Below are positions 21,827-31,980 of a DNA stretch of 64,000 nt, in pieces. A program made the translations under genes and the position numbers. The notes beneath the pieces are model-generated. The model made no database searches, had not been told where the DNA came from, and saw only the letters and a list, made by a program, of their open reading frames with translations. This DNA is from Macrophomina tecta (taxonomy: Eukaryota > Ascomycota > Dothideomycetes > Botryosphaeriales > Botryosphaeriaceae), in the NCBI GenBank assembly GCA_024180945.1, contig JAKSGN010000006.1:372001-436000 (forward strand), given 5' to 3'. Position 1 is the first letter of the stretch. Every line of letters begins with the position of its first letter.

Positions 21827-22381
21827 GTTCACAATAACGATATACGTGGGGTGGTTCCTCTGGGCTCTCTCGGATTATTGGCTTTTTGCTGCCGCGATCG
21901 AATGCGGGCCATCTCATCATGATACCCATGAACTTCTAATTACGTACACTCATCAGAAGAAAAGAGACTGAAAAGCAATGAATAAGTGGCTGCTGACACA
22001 TGCGTTAATGGAAAGGCAATCTGGTGAAATGTTGAAAGGAAACTCGGCGGCTTCAACAAGAACCCACTCGGCGCACGAAACTAAGAAAAGGATATGGAGT
22101 ACAAGCAATTGAACAATTGAACCCGCAGGAGAGGAAGTTGAAATAAGAACAATGCATCGCGTCGTCGAGCAACCTTGAAATCGAGAGGGTTCTGCATGGC
22201 ACGTCAGCATTGCCCAGATATTTCGCTAACAGAATCATCTCTATGCACCAAGTTGAAGCAGTCGTCCGGACCTGGATATTCGCAAGGAACGGTTCCAAGC
22301 ATATCCGGGCGGCTACCTCAACTTCGTAAGCTCGAAGAATTTATCAGCAACCTGGGCAAGCTTACTCACCGTGCTCAGCCC
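21827..22381. other. Convergent intergenic region with element copy 4
   Basis: 555 bp between HUB1 and the convergent 571-aa gene. It holds the two 3' ends and one palindromic element. No gene is seen. Confidence 0.5.
22246..22329. mobile_element. Palindromic MITE-like element, copy 4
   Basis: 84 bp. The left arm reads AAGTTGAAGCAGTCGTCCGG and the right arm, reverse-complemented, GAAGTTGAGGTAGCCGCCCG. Mismatches between the arms are mostly transitions. The right end abuts TA. Confidence 0.75.
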
Positions 22382-24151
22382 TTATGATAAGATGTCCTCG
22401 CAGTGCGTCAGGTTAACAATCAACTGCAAGTACTCGGGGCTGTCCTGTTCTTGGTCCATCAACTGCTTTGTTCCCTTTCCTTGGAAGCATTGCAGTTTCT
22501 GTAGGCCGTTGGACTCCTGAGCAGTCAGACGCTTGCGGGTCTTGTTCAAGGCCAACAGAGTACCCGCAAGGTTTCGTTCGGCTGCAATTCGCGTCCTCCT
22601 GGCCAGCTTGATCTTCTTGGGATCCTTATCGCCACTGAGGAGCAACAGCTCTTGCTTTCTTGCTGTGGCAAGGCTAGACTTGGCGGACTTATAGTTCGTC
22701 TTGCGTTTCTTCTCCAGCAACTTAGCAGCCTTGTTAGCCTGCTTTTTCATGTTCAAGGGGTTCCAGGGCTCTGTGTTGATGTGGTTGCTCATGACGAAGC
22801 CGTTCGGGGGGTAGATGTGCAAGGTGCCGCCGCCCAGTGGCGTAAACATTGAGATTTCGGGACTAGGTGGCTTCCCACTCAAGAAAGGCTGCCTTCCCAT
22901 ATACGGCAAACCCATATCATGTGGGGTATTTATATGGCGCCGGGGCTCGGAATCTGCGATGTTCATCACTAGGTCAACAATGTCATGGCCTTGAGGATCA
23001 TTCCGCTCTTGATCGAGGGCTTCCTGAGCGTGGCGCTTCATGTCTGCGATATGTTTACGGCGGTGGCCTTTCTTTGCAAGCTCGGACACGAACTCCTGCA
23101 TGAGGACATCCAAGACGTCAACGCCATCGTCCTGAGCTCTGGCCATCCTCATCCTGGTAGGATAGTAGGAGCGATGGCCTTCATCAGGGCCGATGACAGA
23201 TGGGCTGGGAAGCGTGTAGTTGTCCGCCTTTGGAACCTTGTCGAGTTCAATATGCTCCGGCAGATATCTGTGTTTCAGCCAAGTCCTTTGGTAATTGTAC
23301 TCATAGTACTTGTAGGCATCAATGGGGTTACCATAGAGGGCGTACACAACGAGCTTCCGGTCCACGGTTTTTGGATTCATGCCACATTGAATTTGGTAGC
23401 AGAAACCGTCGACCAGTCGGTCGATCTCCTGCAGAATGTCATGACGGAAAGGCACACCCTCGAAGAATTCGACAAGCTCCTCGTCGTAGGTCACCTCCAG
23501 TCTGCCAGGGATGAAGTATTGGGGCAAGGTAAACATCTCCGGATCCGGAAGGTATCCAGGCACATATCTCGCAGGCTTCGTATAGCCCTTCAAGAAGTAC
23601 TTGTAGGCATCAAGAGGCTGCAGCGCGTTGAACGTCTGTGTCCAATCACGCGCATGATAGTAGAGCTCAGGGTTCTGGCACAGAAACTGGTCGATCTCGC
23701 GTAGAAAGCCAACGCTGATGTGCCGAGAAAACAGGTAGTCAAATAGCTGCTGGTCGTTACTCTGCTCTAGACTTTGGAAGAGACGTAGCTAGTGACGGCA
23801 GTCAACTGGATAATTCCAAGACAGTGGTCAGCTCGCACAAACCGGAATATTCGGTAGAGACCTCTGTTGGGTCAGCGGAGGGTTGGCCTCGTAGGCGGAG
23901 TTGAGTGGCATCGTTGTAAAGCCGAGCTGAACAGGACCGCTGCCGCCACCGCCCTCGTCACCGTCACGGTGCGAGGAATCAGCGAACCGTTCGACCAGGC
24001 TCGCGCTTAGGGCACGAGCGGGCTGACGCTGACCAAGTGGTAAGTTATTGCTGCCAGTAGGGCGTGGGAAGGACGGCGGCTGCTGGGGTGAGGTTAATGT
24101 CTCGCCGTCATCAGCCGGCTCTTGCAAGCATAGGACGCGGCTGGCATGCAT
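22382..24151 (-). CDS. Unrecognised 571-aa protein with internal duplication
   Basis: Exon 1 is 24151-23843 and exon 2 is 23788-22382; the 54-bp intron joins SLPNIP to LRLFQSLEQSND in phase 0. The first 103 residues are Pro/Ser/Gly-rich and probably disordered. Residues 132-300 hold two copies of one pattern: EID, then (L/I)DAYKY, then a YLP segment, then (F/Y)TLP (EID at 134 and 224, DAYKY at 163 and 260). A following section has helices and a PRRHINTPHDMGLPYMG stretch. Residues about 400-500 are Lys/Arg-rich with a possible nucleic-acid-binding or nuclear-localisation role. I do not recognise the family. No signal peptide or membrane segment is evident. Confidence 0.75.
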
Positions 24152-24696
24152 TCTGGCAGCGATGATGGTGAAGGAGCGGAAAGAAGCGCGTAAAGAGACG
24201 CGTAAAGAAGCGAAGGAAGGAGCGAAGGGGCGTGTAGCATAGTGTGAAAGAAAGAGAGGAGGATGACTGAGGAAGGACTCGTAGAAGAAGCAGGCACGGC
24301 CGAACCCTAAAAGCAGCTGGCGGCGACATCATCAGAAAGGAATGCGAGCAGAAGCGCAAGTGCATCGGCTGTTGACCAAAGTAGCCGCCTCAGAACCGTC
24401 GTCCGGTCGTAAGAGCACAAGAGGAAAATATATTTTCTTAAGACTTGCATCCGCATGACTGCTTCAGCCCTCCCACGGTAACGGTATTGCTGGCAAAGCT
24501 ACGTCTCAGGCCTGGCGACGCGCCACTGAGATGAGTGATCAGTTCAGGTCGTCAACATGAGTTCAGCGGCAGACACATGAGGGAAAAGAATAATTGCAAT
24601 AACAAGAAGCCCATATCTACAGCCATAAACGCCGAGTCGCTATCCGCAGGATATTTCATCAACCAAGTAGCACTACAAGAACCCAGCGCTCAAGGA
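24152..24696. other. Intergenic region upstream of the 571-aa gene
   Basis: 545 bp. It includes an imperfect purine-rich direct repeat near 24175-24220 (units resembling AAAGAAGCG and AAAGAGACG) and one diverged palindromic element. It should contain the promoter of the 571-aa gene. Confidence 0.45.
24381..24476. mobile_element. Palindromic MITE-like element, copy 5 (diverged)
   Basis: About 96 bp. The right arm, reverse-complemented, reads GGGCTGAAGCAGTCATGCGG. The left arm is decayed but keeps GTCGTCCGG followed by TCGTAAG at the expected place. It is the weakest full-length member. Confidence 0.5.
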
Positions 24697-25952
24697 TCAG
24701 AACACGCTAATGTAGTTTCCAATCCTCTCCTTCTGGTTCTGTGCAATGCACTCAGATATCCAGGTGATGTTGCGAATCTCCTAGGAGCTTGTCAGCCATG
24801 GTTTGCGCGTACCAAGATGAAGTTGTGTCGGATCCTTACCTGTTCCTTGAGCTTCACCCATGCGTAGACGACAGAGTGGGTAAATTGCCTGGTGAATGCC
24901 AGCTTGGAGATCTCCATTTCCTTCTGGTAGAACAGATCCTCCAGGCTCCGTCCCTCGGATCCGGACCCGCCCGACATGTTGCCCACACCTGATCCGCCGC
25001 CGCTCAGACCAGTCTGGTCAAAGAAGGTCTTGTAGTCCGAAATGCCCTCGACGGCGATCCTCACCCCCTCCACATCGTCAGCACGAGATAGCATCAGTGT
25101 CCCTTCGGGATATAGACGACCAAAGTTGGGGTACAGCTTCTTCCTGTCGGCCTTAGACAGGTCGGTTCCGAACGAGTTCAGCGTGATGTTGATGGCTCTC
25201 CTGTCCGCCTCGAATTCCAAGACCTCGCTCATGACTTCAGCGGTCGGGGTGCCGGCGATTTCCTCGTGCGTATTGACCCAGTTGTAGAAGTCTTCCAAAT
25301 AGTTCTTGTACAAAGTGTTCCGAATGATTTCGATGTTTAGCTCGTCAAGGTCTTGGTGGCTCAGCGAACCTTTGAAGTATGGTGCCAGCGGAGTCTCAAT
25401 CAGGACAGAGTTGTACAATTCCTCAATGTTTGTGGCCACGCATAGCACAGGCATGGTCTCAAACCAACCCAGCGGATGACACCTCTCCAGCAGCTCCCTG
25501 GTGTCACGCTCATGCAGGGTACCGGTGATCAGCAAGGCAACGTTGTCGATCATGTATCCGTAGGTTAAATATTCCATGAACTTCGAAAGCGAGCCGGTCG
25601 CGTTCGCTTGGATATAGCGGAACTCAGAGACGAGCTTCTCGGTAGTCTTGCTGGCGAGAGCGGAGGTGGAAGGGTTCGGAGGTAGAGCGGCGAGGAAATC
25701 GCCATACGCGGGCGAGAGCTGGAGTTTAACATCTGCAACGCATCAGCATATTCCACATAGAGCTTCGGAGAGATGGCGGTACCGTCGATGGTCTCGCACT
25801 GGGTCAGGTTGCTGTAGTTTTGGGTGGTCAACAGTTGGTTGCGGTAACCACGCACGATACCCTCGATGTAGCTGTCGGGACGTTAGTCTCATGATAGGAT
25901 GGTAAAAGCGAGGGGCATACCCATTTGCGACGTTGTAGAAAAGCCCCTCCAT
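24697..25952 (-). CDS. VMA6: V-type proton ATPase subunit d
   Basis: Peripheral subunit of the membrane V0 sector that couples the central stalk to the proteolipid ring at the vacuole. Four exons were joined: 25952-25921, 25871-25783, 25732-24840 and 24780-24697, with introns of 49, 50 and 59 bp. The product is 365 aa, the family length. It begins [20 protein letters not shown], continues [20 protein letters not shown] and [10 protein letters not shown], and ends in [20 protein letters not shown] plus SVF. The [18 protein letters not shown] loop before [11 protein letters not shown] is a low-complexity insertion. Every exon joint restores family sequence. Confidence 0.95.
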
Positions 25953-26677
25953 CTTGGTGATCGTCGATGGCAAACTTGGTGATGGACCTGCAAGCTGTTG
26001 TCGTCAATGCCGGGGAAGCTGCACCACGCCCGCCCGAGCTCACGGCTCCGGATCAACAGTTTAACCGAGCGGTCAGGCAACCCCGGCGGGACTGTGAGCA
26101 TCGGCCATCGAAGGTCATGCGCCAGCTATAGACTCTTTGAGCTTTTCCTGTCACTGTCTCCTGCATGTGGTTTGAATGTGCCCTATATCGGATTGTTGAT
26201 GGATTTTTTCTACCACCGCGAGCATTGCTGGTTCCCTCTCGAACGCACGGCACTTGCTCCATTTGCGAGTGTGTATCCTCCTGTGACGAGGCCATTCTTC
26301 CGTATTAGAGCATGATAGAAGAAGCCAGCCGTCTGAAACCAGCTTAACACCATGAAGTGCAGCTTGGTTAAGATTCGAGGAGTAGTAGCAAGGGACGATG
26401 GTGCAAGGACAGAGTTCAAGTGCACCATTCCGTCCCGAAGCCGCCCGCAGAGCGAAGGCTTCATATTGCAGTATCTCGCCATCATACCGATCTGCACTTG
26501 AACCATGGAAGCAGGAGTCCCCAGAGAAAGGAAAAAGCAAAGCCTTTTTATGGCCATTACATGAGCGTAGGACCCCTGTAATAGTTAGCGTGCTTATCTC
26601 TCTTATCGCATAGTAGTCCCCGACACCTCCATGTCGGCATCGCGATCTTCTTGTTCCGCGACCTGCGCTCTTCAAGC
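25953..26677. promoter_or_regulatory. Divergent intergenic region, VMA6 / Rho GTPase
   Basis: 725 bp separates two divergent starts. Open frames on the minus strand here (up to 174 codons) have no domain and are taken as chance. No strong promoter element is seen. Confidence 0.4.
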
Positions 26678-27382
26678 ATGGAGTGCGACGTGCCGACTGT
26701 CACGGTGCTCCTGTTGGGCGACGCAGAAGTCGGTAAGTCGACCTTCCTCTCGTATGTTGCCCTCTCTCCACGCCTCTCAGGTCCCACCGCAGTTAACACC
26801 CACGCTCACACCAACAGGCGCCTGACCCTGGGACGCAACATCCATGCTGAAGCTTCGCCCGACTCTGCGCCCCCTCCTTACTATCTCCCCACTCTCCGCG
26901 ACCTCGATCAGCCCTTCTGCTTCAACATTCGACTCTACAACCGCCACTACCGCCTCGAATTCTTCGACACTGCCTCGCCCACCAACTACACTCTCATCCA
27001 ACCAGACTTCATCATTCTTGCCTACGATGTCTCGCGCCGCGACACTCTCGCTTCGCTCAAGTCTCGTTGGGCACCTTTGGTCAATGAGACATACAACATC
27101 AGCGAGCAGATTCCGGTCATGGTGTTGGGCTTGAAGAGAGATTTGAGAAAGGAGTGGACGGACGAGGAAAAGACAAGGGATGGCGGCAATGGGAGAGGAG
27201 AGAGCGTCATGCCGCAGGAGGGCTTGGGTGTCGCGCAGGCCATGCGTGTGGATCGGTACGCAGAGTGCAGCGCGCTGACCGGAGAATTGTGCACACAGGT
27301 CTTGGAGGATGTGGCTAAGACAGCGGCAAAGACCACAACTGAAAAGGGTGGGCTTAGCGCAGGAGGATGTGAGGTCATGTAG
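26678..27382 (+). CDS. Atypical Rho-family small GTPase
   Basis: Membrane-anchored signalling GTPase. Exon 1 is 26678-26751 and exon 2 is 26818-27382. Removing the 66-bp intron (GTATGT..CAACAG) restores GKSTFLSRLTLGR; because the intron is in frame and stop-free, retaining it would add 22 residues after the P-loop. The spliced product is 212 aa. Motifs: P-loop GDAEVGKST (14-22), switch I YYLPT (T50), switch II DTASP (75-79) where Rho proteins have DTAGQ, LKRD (130-133) and CSAL (175-178). There is no clear polybasic tail, and a CaaX box CEVM (209-212) predicts farnesylation. Loss of the Gly-Gln pair predicts weak GTP hydrolysis. The start ATG follows TTCAAGC. Confidence 0.82.
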   Translation: MECDVPTVTVLLLGDAEVGKSTFLSYVALSPRLSGPTAVNTHAHTNRRLTLGRNIHAEASPDSAPPPYYLPTLRDLDQPFCFNIRLYNRHYRLEFFDTASPTNYTLIQPDFIILAYDVSRRDTLASLKSRWAPLVNETYNISEQIPVMVLGLKRDLRKEWTDEEKTRDGGNGRGESVMPQEGLGVAQAMRVDRYAECSALTGELCTQVLEDVAKTAAKTTTEKGGLSAGGCEVM

Positions 27383-28364
27383 GTCTCTGCGATGCTTGAT
27401 GAAATCAGGCGTTTTGCGCTGGTAGGTGGCTTCGTGTGGGTGTCAATGAACGTAGAAAAGCGGCCGGGTTGTTCAGCTTTAGGGTCACAGGTATGTTAGC
27501 TTCTCTGTTTCTTGTCAGTGTCTGCTACTGGCGTCTTTATGCACTCTAGATGTCTTTTGGTTTTCTGCAAATACCATAACCTTCTCCGATACAAAATATA
27601 GTTATCAGCCTTAGTAGCTTGTGATGTGATGAAACAGGATGTGGCATCCTACTCAACACTGCACGCCTATGGCCTACATCGAACTGCGACTTAGATCGAC
27701 AATATGAATATCAGTGTTTTAATCACAGTACAGTCTGCCTGAAGGATTCAAGAGCGCCATGAAGCCAATTCGATTCCGCCGAGGTATGATTACATATTCC
27801 GTTTTAACTTTACCCTGATTGCTGCCTGTCCAGTTACGGTCGCCAGCATATTCTTCTCATTGAGCCATTCGCCCTTCCAGCTCAGTCAACCTTGCGAACC
27901 TGAACATGAAAGCCAAGGTATAGAGCGGGCGCCGCGCAGCACGCCCATTGATCAACTGGCGCTAGCTGCGAAACGCACTCTCAAAGATGAGGGTTCTAAC
28001 AACTCACGCCCTCACATTAGCACTGCGACTACCATCCGGCCACTTCCGCATATCATGAGAAGAACTGCGATTGCCCATGTGATCATTGCTGCAAGGGGGT
28101 AAAAGTTTATTTCTCATTACAACTTAAACCCAGCTCGGTGGGTCACGACCTCTGCCCACACTCCGCACTCCTTGGGGAGCTGCATAAATAGCTCTCTCCA
28201 AGTTCTTCATCCGCCCCTCCAGACCGCCACCATTCCGGCATCCTCTACAATCAAAAACACGCGGGTCCACTCCTCACACGCCCCTTTCCAGGAGAAGAAC
28301 AAAACCAAAACAAAGTCCGCATCAAAAGAAAACACAAAAAAAAAAGAAAAAAGACATCGCCACC
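27383..28364. other. Intergenic region before the NTF2-like gene
   Basis: 982 bp. Apart from a TATA-like site and an A-rich leader just before the next ATG, nothing is recognisable. It contains the 3' UTR of the Rho gene. Confidence 0.45.
28183..28190 (+). promoter_or_regulatory. TATA-like box
   Basis: CATAAATA lies about 175 bp upstream of the NTF2-like start codon and is followed by a CT-rich stretch, a usual fungal core-promoter arrangement. Confidence 0.3.
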
Positions 28365-28892
28365 ATGACATCCACCACCTCCACCGCCGCCGCCGCTGAC
28401 GCCTTCATCCTCTCATACGCCCGCGCCGTGCACCTCTCCGCGCACACCACCGACATCTCCATCATCGCCTCCGCCATCGGCGCGCACTACGGCCCGCGCA
28501 CGAGCGTCTACACGCCGGGCCGCATGCCCGTCGACTCATCCTCCTCCCCCGTGGCGGGCATAGCGACGCACCTTGCGCGCTTCGAGCGCAGCGGGCTGGG
28601 GTGCGACGTCCGGCTCGCCGCACACCGCGTCGAGGTCGTGAGCGAAGCGGGCGGGAGCGCGATGTGTTGGCTGAAGTGGCGGATAAGGCCGAGGGCGGAG
28701 AGCGGGGTGGGGGAGTGGGAGTGGGAGAACGTGTATGGGTATAGGCGGAAGGGGGCGGAGGGCGAAGGAGAGGAGAAGAGAATTGGCGGGGAGGAGGGGT
28801 GGGCGAAGCCAGAAGGGTACTGGGAACTGATTGTGTGTGATAATGAGATTTTAGGTTTGCTGGAGCGGATACCGAATTTCACGGAGCTCTGA
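28365..28892 (+). CDS. NTF2-like/SnoaL-like conserved fungal protein
   Basis: Single-exon 175-aa protein. The ATG is in a strong context (CCACCATGACA) after an A-rich leader. The pattern fits a small cone-shaped NTF2-like domain: an N-terminal helix (ADAFILSYARAVHL), an HYGPRTSVYTPGRM strand region, a conserved WLKWRIRP strand, then ENVYGYR and YWELIVCDNEILGLLERIPN at the end. Such domains bind small molecules or mediate dimerisation. No catalytic residues can be assigned. A Glu/Gly-rich loop (KGAEGEGEEKRIGGEEG) interrupts the fold. The family call is by fold pattern only. Confidence 0.6.
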   Translation: MTSTTSTAAAADAFILSYARAVHLSAHTTDISIIASAIGAHYGPRTSVYTPGRMPVDSSSSPVAGIATHLARFERSGLGCDVRLAAHRVEVVSEAGGSAMCWLKWRIRPRAESGVGEWEWENVYGYRRKGAEGEGEEKRIGGEEGWAKPEGYWELIVCDNEILGLLERIPNFTEL

Positions 28893-29255
28893 GGTGGAGG
28901 GAGGGGACGTTGGAGATTGCTGCCGATGGGCGCCGAAGGGTTGGGCTTCCGTATGGAGCCTTTTAGTGATGGCGAAGTCATTGCAGCATTACTTTGTTTT
29001 TGGATGGATGGTTGGTTGGCTGGATGGGCGGGGGAGAGGTAGTAGAACACTTACATCTGGACGACTACTTCAACTCCCCATGCACATTTGTTGTCGGGGG
29101 CAGAAACTCAGCATCTCTCTAGTTTCGCGAGACAGGAGTGGAGGGATAGCATTGGATGATGGAGGCTTTCGCATTGCGGTTCGCGTTCTATGTACATGAT
29201 ATGCAGAGTTTCGTTGCTGGGGGTATACTGAATCGTGGGACAACGGCTTACAGAA
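28893..29255. other. Convergent intergenic region with element copy 6
   Basis: 363 bp between convergent genes, holding both 3' ends and a shortened palindromic element. Confidence 0.5.
29030..29080. mobile_element. Palindromic MITE-like element, copy 6 (internally deleted)
   Basis: Only about 51 bp. The right arm is complete (reverse-complemented: GGGGAGTTGAAGTAGTCGTC and onward), but the left arm is cut to about 16 bp (GGGGGAGAGGTAGTAG) and the centre is lost. A deletion between the arms explains it. Confidence 0.6.
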
Positions 29256-30629
29256 TTATACGCGGACAATCTTACCCGCTTTTCTCGCTTTCTCCACCTC
29301 CAGCGCTCTCTCAACCTTTGCCTCTGCTCTCCGTACGTTCTCCTCGTCATTTGAGTCGACCGCCTGCTTCTCAGCCAGCTCGGCCTCGCAGCTCCAGCAC
29401 ATGCATGGGTCGTATTCCTGCCCAAATTCAGCTTTGTACAGCTTCTCGGCTTTGGCGAAGCCGCCGGTCATGGCAGCGTACTTGGCCATCCCGTCATCGT
29501 AATTGATGAAGCGGCCAGCGATCTCTTGTGTGGAGACTGCATAGCGCGTGGGCGAGCACTGATGCGTTCTCCAAGCCAGCTCGATTACATCGGTTGGAAG
29601 CAGCTCGCCGGAATTGGGATGAAGTTTGCGCAGCTGCAAGAACTGGTGATAACGTGAAATGGCACGAGCCAGGGTGAATGCCGGATAGGGGCTCCGCAGC
29701 CAGCCAGCTTTGTCCATTTTGTTCCAGAAACCCTCTTGGCTTTGGACGACCGGTTTGAGAGTCTTGATGGCGAAGTTCCACATGGCGTAGTCCCGCATGA
29801 GCTGGGAGAAATCGCTGGGTCGCGCGTCCAGTTCCTTCGTGTTGAACCTTTTGGCCTCGGGAAGCTGTGATAGGGCGAGGCGCTGGAGGTAGTTGCGGGA
29901 GAGTCGATCGTGCTCGGTGACGTCAGTCAGGTAAGCGTAAAGATCTGCTTCGTGGCCAGTCTTTTCGCGGAAGTAACTCTTGGCTTCCTGTGACAACTGG
30001 TACGTGCCGTCATAGGGGTCAATCATGGCATGAAGTAAGTCCCAGGGAAACTCCATGGCCGAAACATCCCATTCCTTGATAGAGTCTTGACACATGTTCC
30101 TGTAGTGGTCTGGTGAGAATAATTGCGTAATCCAGATCATAAGCACATCGAGGGGCGGAAGGGTCTTGGAGGTCATCTCCGGCTTGGGTCGGCCCTGGTT
30201 CGTTTCGCGCAGTATTTCAGGAAAGACATCCCACCACTTCTTGAAGCGGATCACGGCAAGCGAGACGAAGGTGTCCCATTTGGCGCGCGAGAGCTGGCGG
30301 CGCTTCTCGCCGTTGGCAACAGCGAGGGCGAAATGTTTGCTTAGGCCGAGGGCGCGAGTGAGTTTCTTGGATCTCAGGCATTTCTTCTTCATCAACGACA
30401 GAGACTCGAGCAATTGAAGATGGACGGCGCATTCCGAGACCCACGGCAGGGCCTTTTCGGGGTCGGAGGAAGACGACTCCGGCCTGCCAAGCGGCGCAAA
30501 TAGGGATGCTGGAAGAATTTCATCCTCGGTCACACGCACGCTGGACAGCGTGCTGGCAGAGGTGGGAATCACACCGAAGCACGTGAACTCAGCATCATCA
30601 TCGGTCCTGAGCCGCAGGATATCAGCTCG
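29256..30629 (-). CDS. GRDP-like (DUF1399) protein, first exon unresolved
   Basis: Fungal member of the glycine-rich-domain-protein/DUF1399 family, whose biochemical role is poorly known. The main exon carries LPPLDVLMIWITQLFSPDHY, EFPWDLLHAMIDPYDG, the repeated-type ELLPTDVIELAWRTHQCSP, and a C-terminal AEFGQEYDPCMCWSCEAELAE segment with a CxCxxC cluster. A Glu/Lys/Arg-rich tail ends KAGKIVRV. The frame runs without an ATG back to a likely acceptor (TTTAACAG) at 30630, reading RADILRLRTDDDAEFTCFG. The true start must be in an upstream exon that I could not place. The first internal Met (MKKKCLRSKK) would cut into the domain. Confidence 0.72.
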   Translation of the reverse strand, partial: RADILRLRTDDDAEFTCFGVIPTSASTLSSVRVTEDEILPASLFAPLGRPESSSSDPEKALPWVSECAVHLQLLESLSLMKKKCLRSKKLTRALGLSKHFALAVANGEKRRQLSRAKWDTFVSLAVIRFKKWWDVFPEILRETNQGRPKPEMTSKTLPPLDVLMIWITQLFSPDHYRNMCQDSIKEWDVSAMEFPWDLLHAMIDPYDGTYQLSQEAKSYFREKTGHEADLYAYLTDVTEHDRLSRNYLQRLALSQLPEAKRFNTKELDARPSDFSQLMRDYAMWNFAIKTLKPVVQSQEGFWNKMDKAGWLRSPYPAFTLARAISRYHQFLQLRKLHPNSGELLPTDVIELAWRTHQCSPTRYAVSTQEIAGRFINYDDGMAKYAAMTGGFAKAEKLYKAEFGQEYDPCMCWSCEAELAEKQAVDSNDEENVRRAEAKVERALEVEKARKAGKIVRV

Positions 30630-31657
30630 CTGTTAAATTGAGGGATCGGCGGGGGACGAACGGCGAGGAGTGGTGTATCCCGTTTCTAGGCATTCCCGAG
30701 GATCGCGGCTTGGCGGAGGGGTGTAGCAGGAGCTCGTATGGAGCAAGGGGGCGGGCAGGGCTGGCGAATGTCTTGCAGGAGTTGTGCGGCTCTGTTCTTA
30801 CTCGTGGGGAAGACGAGAGGCCAGACTTTCACGACAGCTTGCGGAGGGGGCACACGGAGGACTAAAAGAGCCGGGGCGCCCCGCGCGCCATGGCAAGGCA
30901 TGATCAACTGGTTTCGGGGCGCCAGTGGCTTAGCAGCTGATCGACCAGGCGCTGCCCGGCACCAGCTGTGGGCTGTGGCCGGCCAAGCATGGAGACACGC
31001 GTTCGCGGGCGACTGTGGCCGAGCCTGCAGGAAGAGAAGCGCCCTGGGAGCAGAAAAGCAACGCGAGATAGGCGTTGGCAGGGCGGGAAGATGATTCGTG
31101 AAGAGGCGGGACGGGCGAGTGGGGTCTGCCGCCAAAAGCTGGTTAGCCAGAGCCGCCGCAGCCGGCCCCCAACCCAAGGCCAAAGCCAAAGCCAAACCAC
31201 ACCCTCCTCTTGGCAATGGCGTCAGCTTAATTCCACCACGCCCATTATCGAGCCCGTTCCTCTGCCTCACGTCCAGTCCGGCCTAGACACTACAATCGAT
31301 CGCTCCCACATCCTCATCTCCGCACTTCGTCCATCGCCGCAGTCTCGATCTACCCATCCCGTCTTTTCAAAACTGGCCGTTTGAATGCGTCACAAATGGC
31401 AGGGAAAGAAAGACGGCGTCGAACGGATCAGCACTAGAGGAGTCGCGCTGCTTTGGGCTGCACGCCACTGCTGACAGCAACATGCCCCGCCAGCGAGGCA
31501 GCTCTCTTTCCGCCGAGTCCCCGTCAACCTGTCATCAATTGGCCTTGCATCCTCCGTCCTCCATTTCGCATATGTTAACGGAGACCGAGTCGAACTGAGT
31601 GGGGCAGTGCGTGTCCAAGGCCATTGCGAAAGGTATTGCAACAGCAAGAGCAAATAT

Positions 31658-31746
31658 GCGTGGAGAGCTGAAGCATTCGTCCAGACACAAATGTCATCGG
31701 GGTTTCTGGACGAGCACGTCCGGTCAATTGCTTCAGCTCCCCACGC
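31658..31746. mobile_element. Palindromic MITE-like element, copy 7
   Basis: 89 bp, one of the best preserved. The left arm starts GCGTGGAGAGCTGAAGCATT and the right arm, reverse-complemented, GCGTGGGGAGCTGAAGCAAT, so 18 of the outer 20 bases agree. Confidence 0.8.
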
Positions 31747-31908
31747 GAGTGCCAGTTTGCGTTACGCCAGTTTTTGGAACGGACGTCGTAATCATTGTTG
31801 CTGAAGCCTTTTTTGCCCAAAAGATCAGCAGAAATCCTTTGAGAGCTTCGCTTTTCTGAGAGGCAGAAAAGTATCCGACTTTTCTAGCCCATACTTGAGG
31901 TCATCTCC

Positions 31909-31980
31909 AAAAAAGAAAAAAAAGAAAAAAAAAAGAAAAAAAAGAAAAAAAAGAAAAAAAAGCAAAAAAAGCAAAAAGAA
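31909..31980. repeat. A-rich purine tract with heptamer-like units
   Basis: About 72 bp of almost pure A interrupted by G at intervals of about 7-11 bases, then two C interruptions. It is a simple-sequence tract that could stiffen DNA and exclude nucleosomes. Confidence 0.7.

Noticed and set aside
30686..31270. 194-codon frame as first exon of the GRDP gene
   Set aside because: No donor site joins it in frame to the GRDP exon and the sequence is Pro/Arg/Ala-rich without family similarity.
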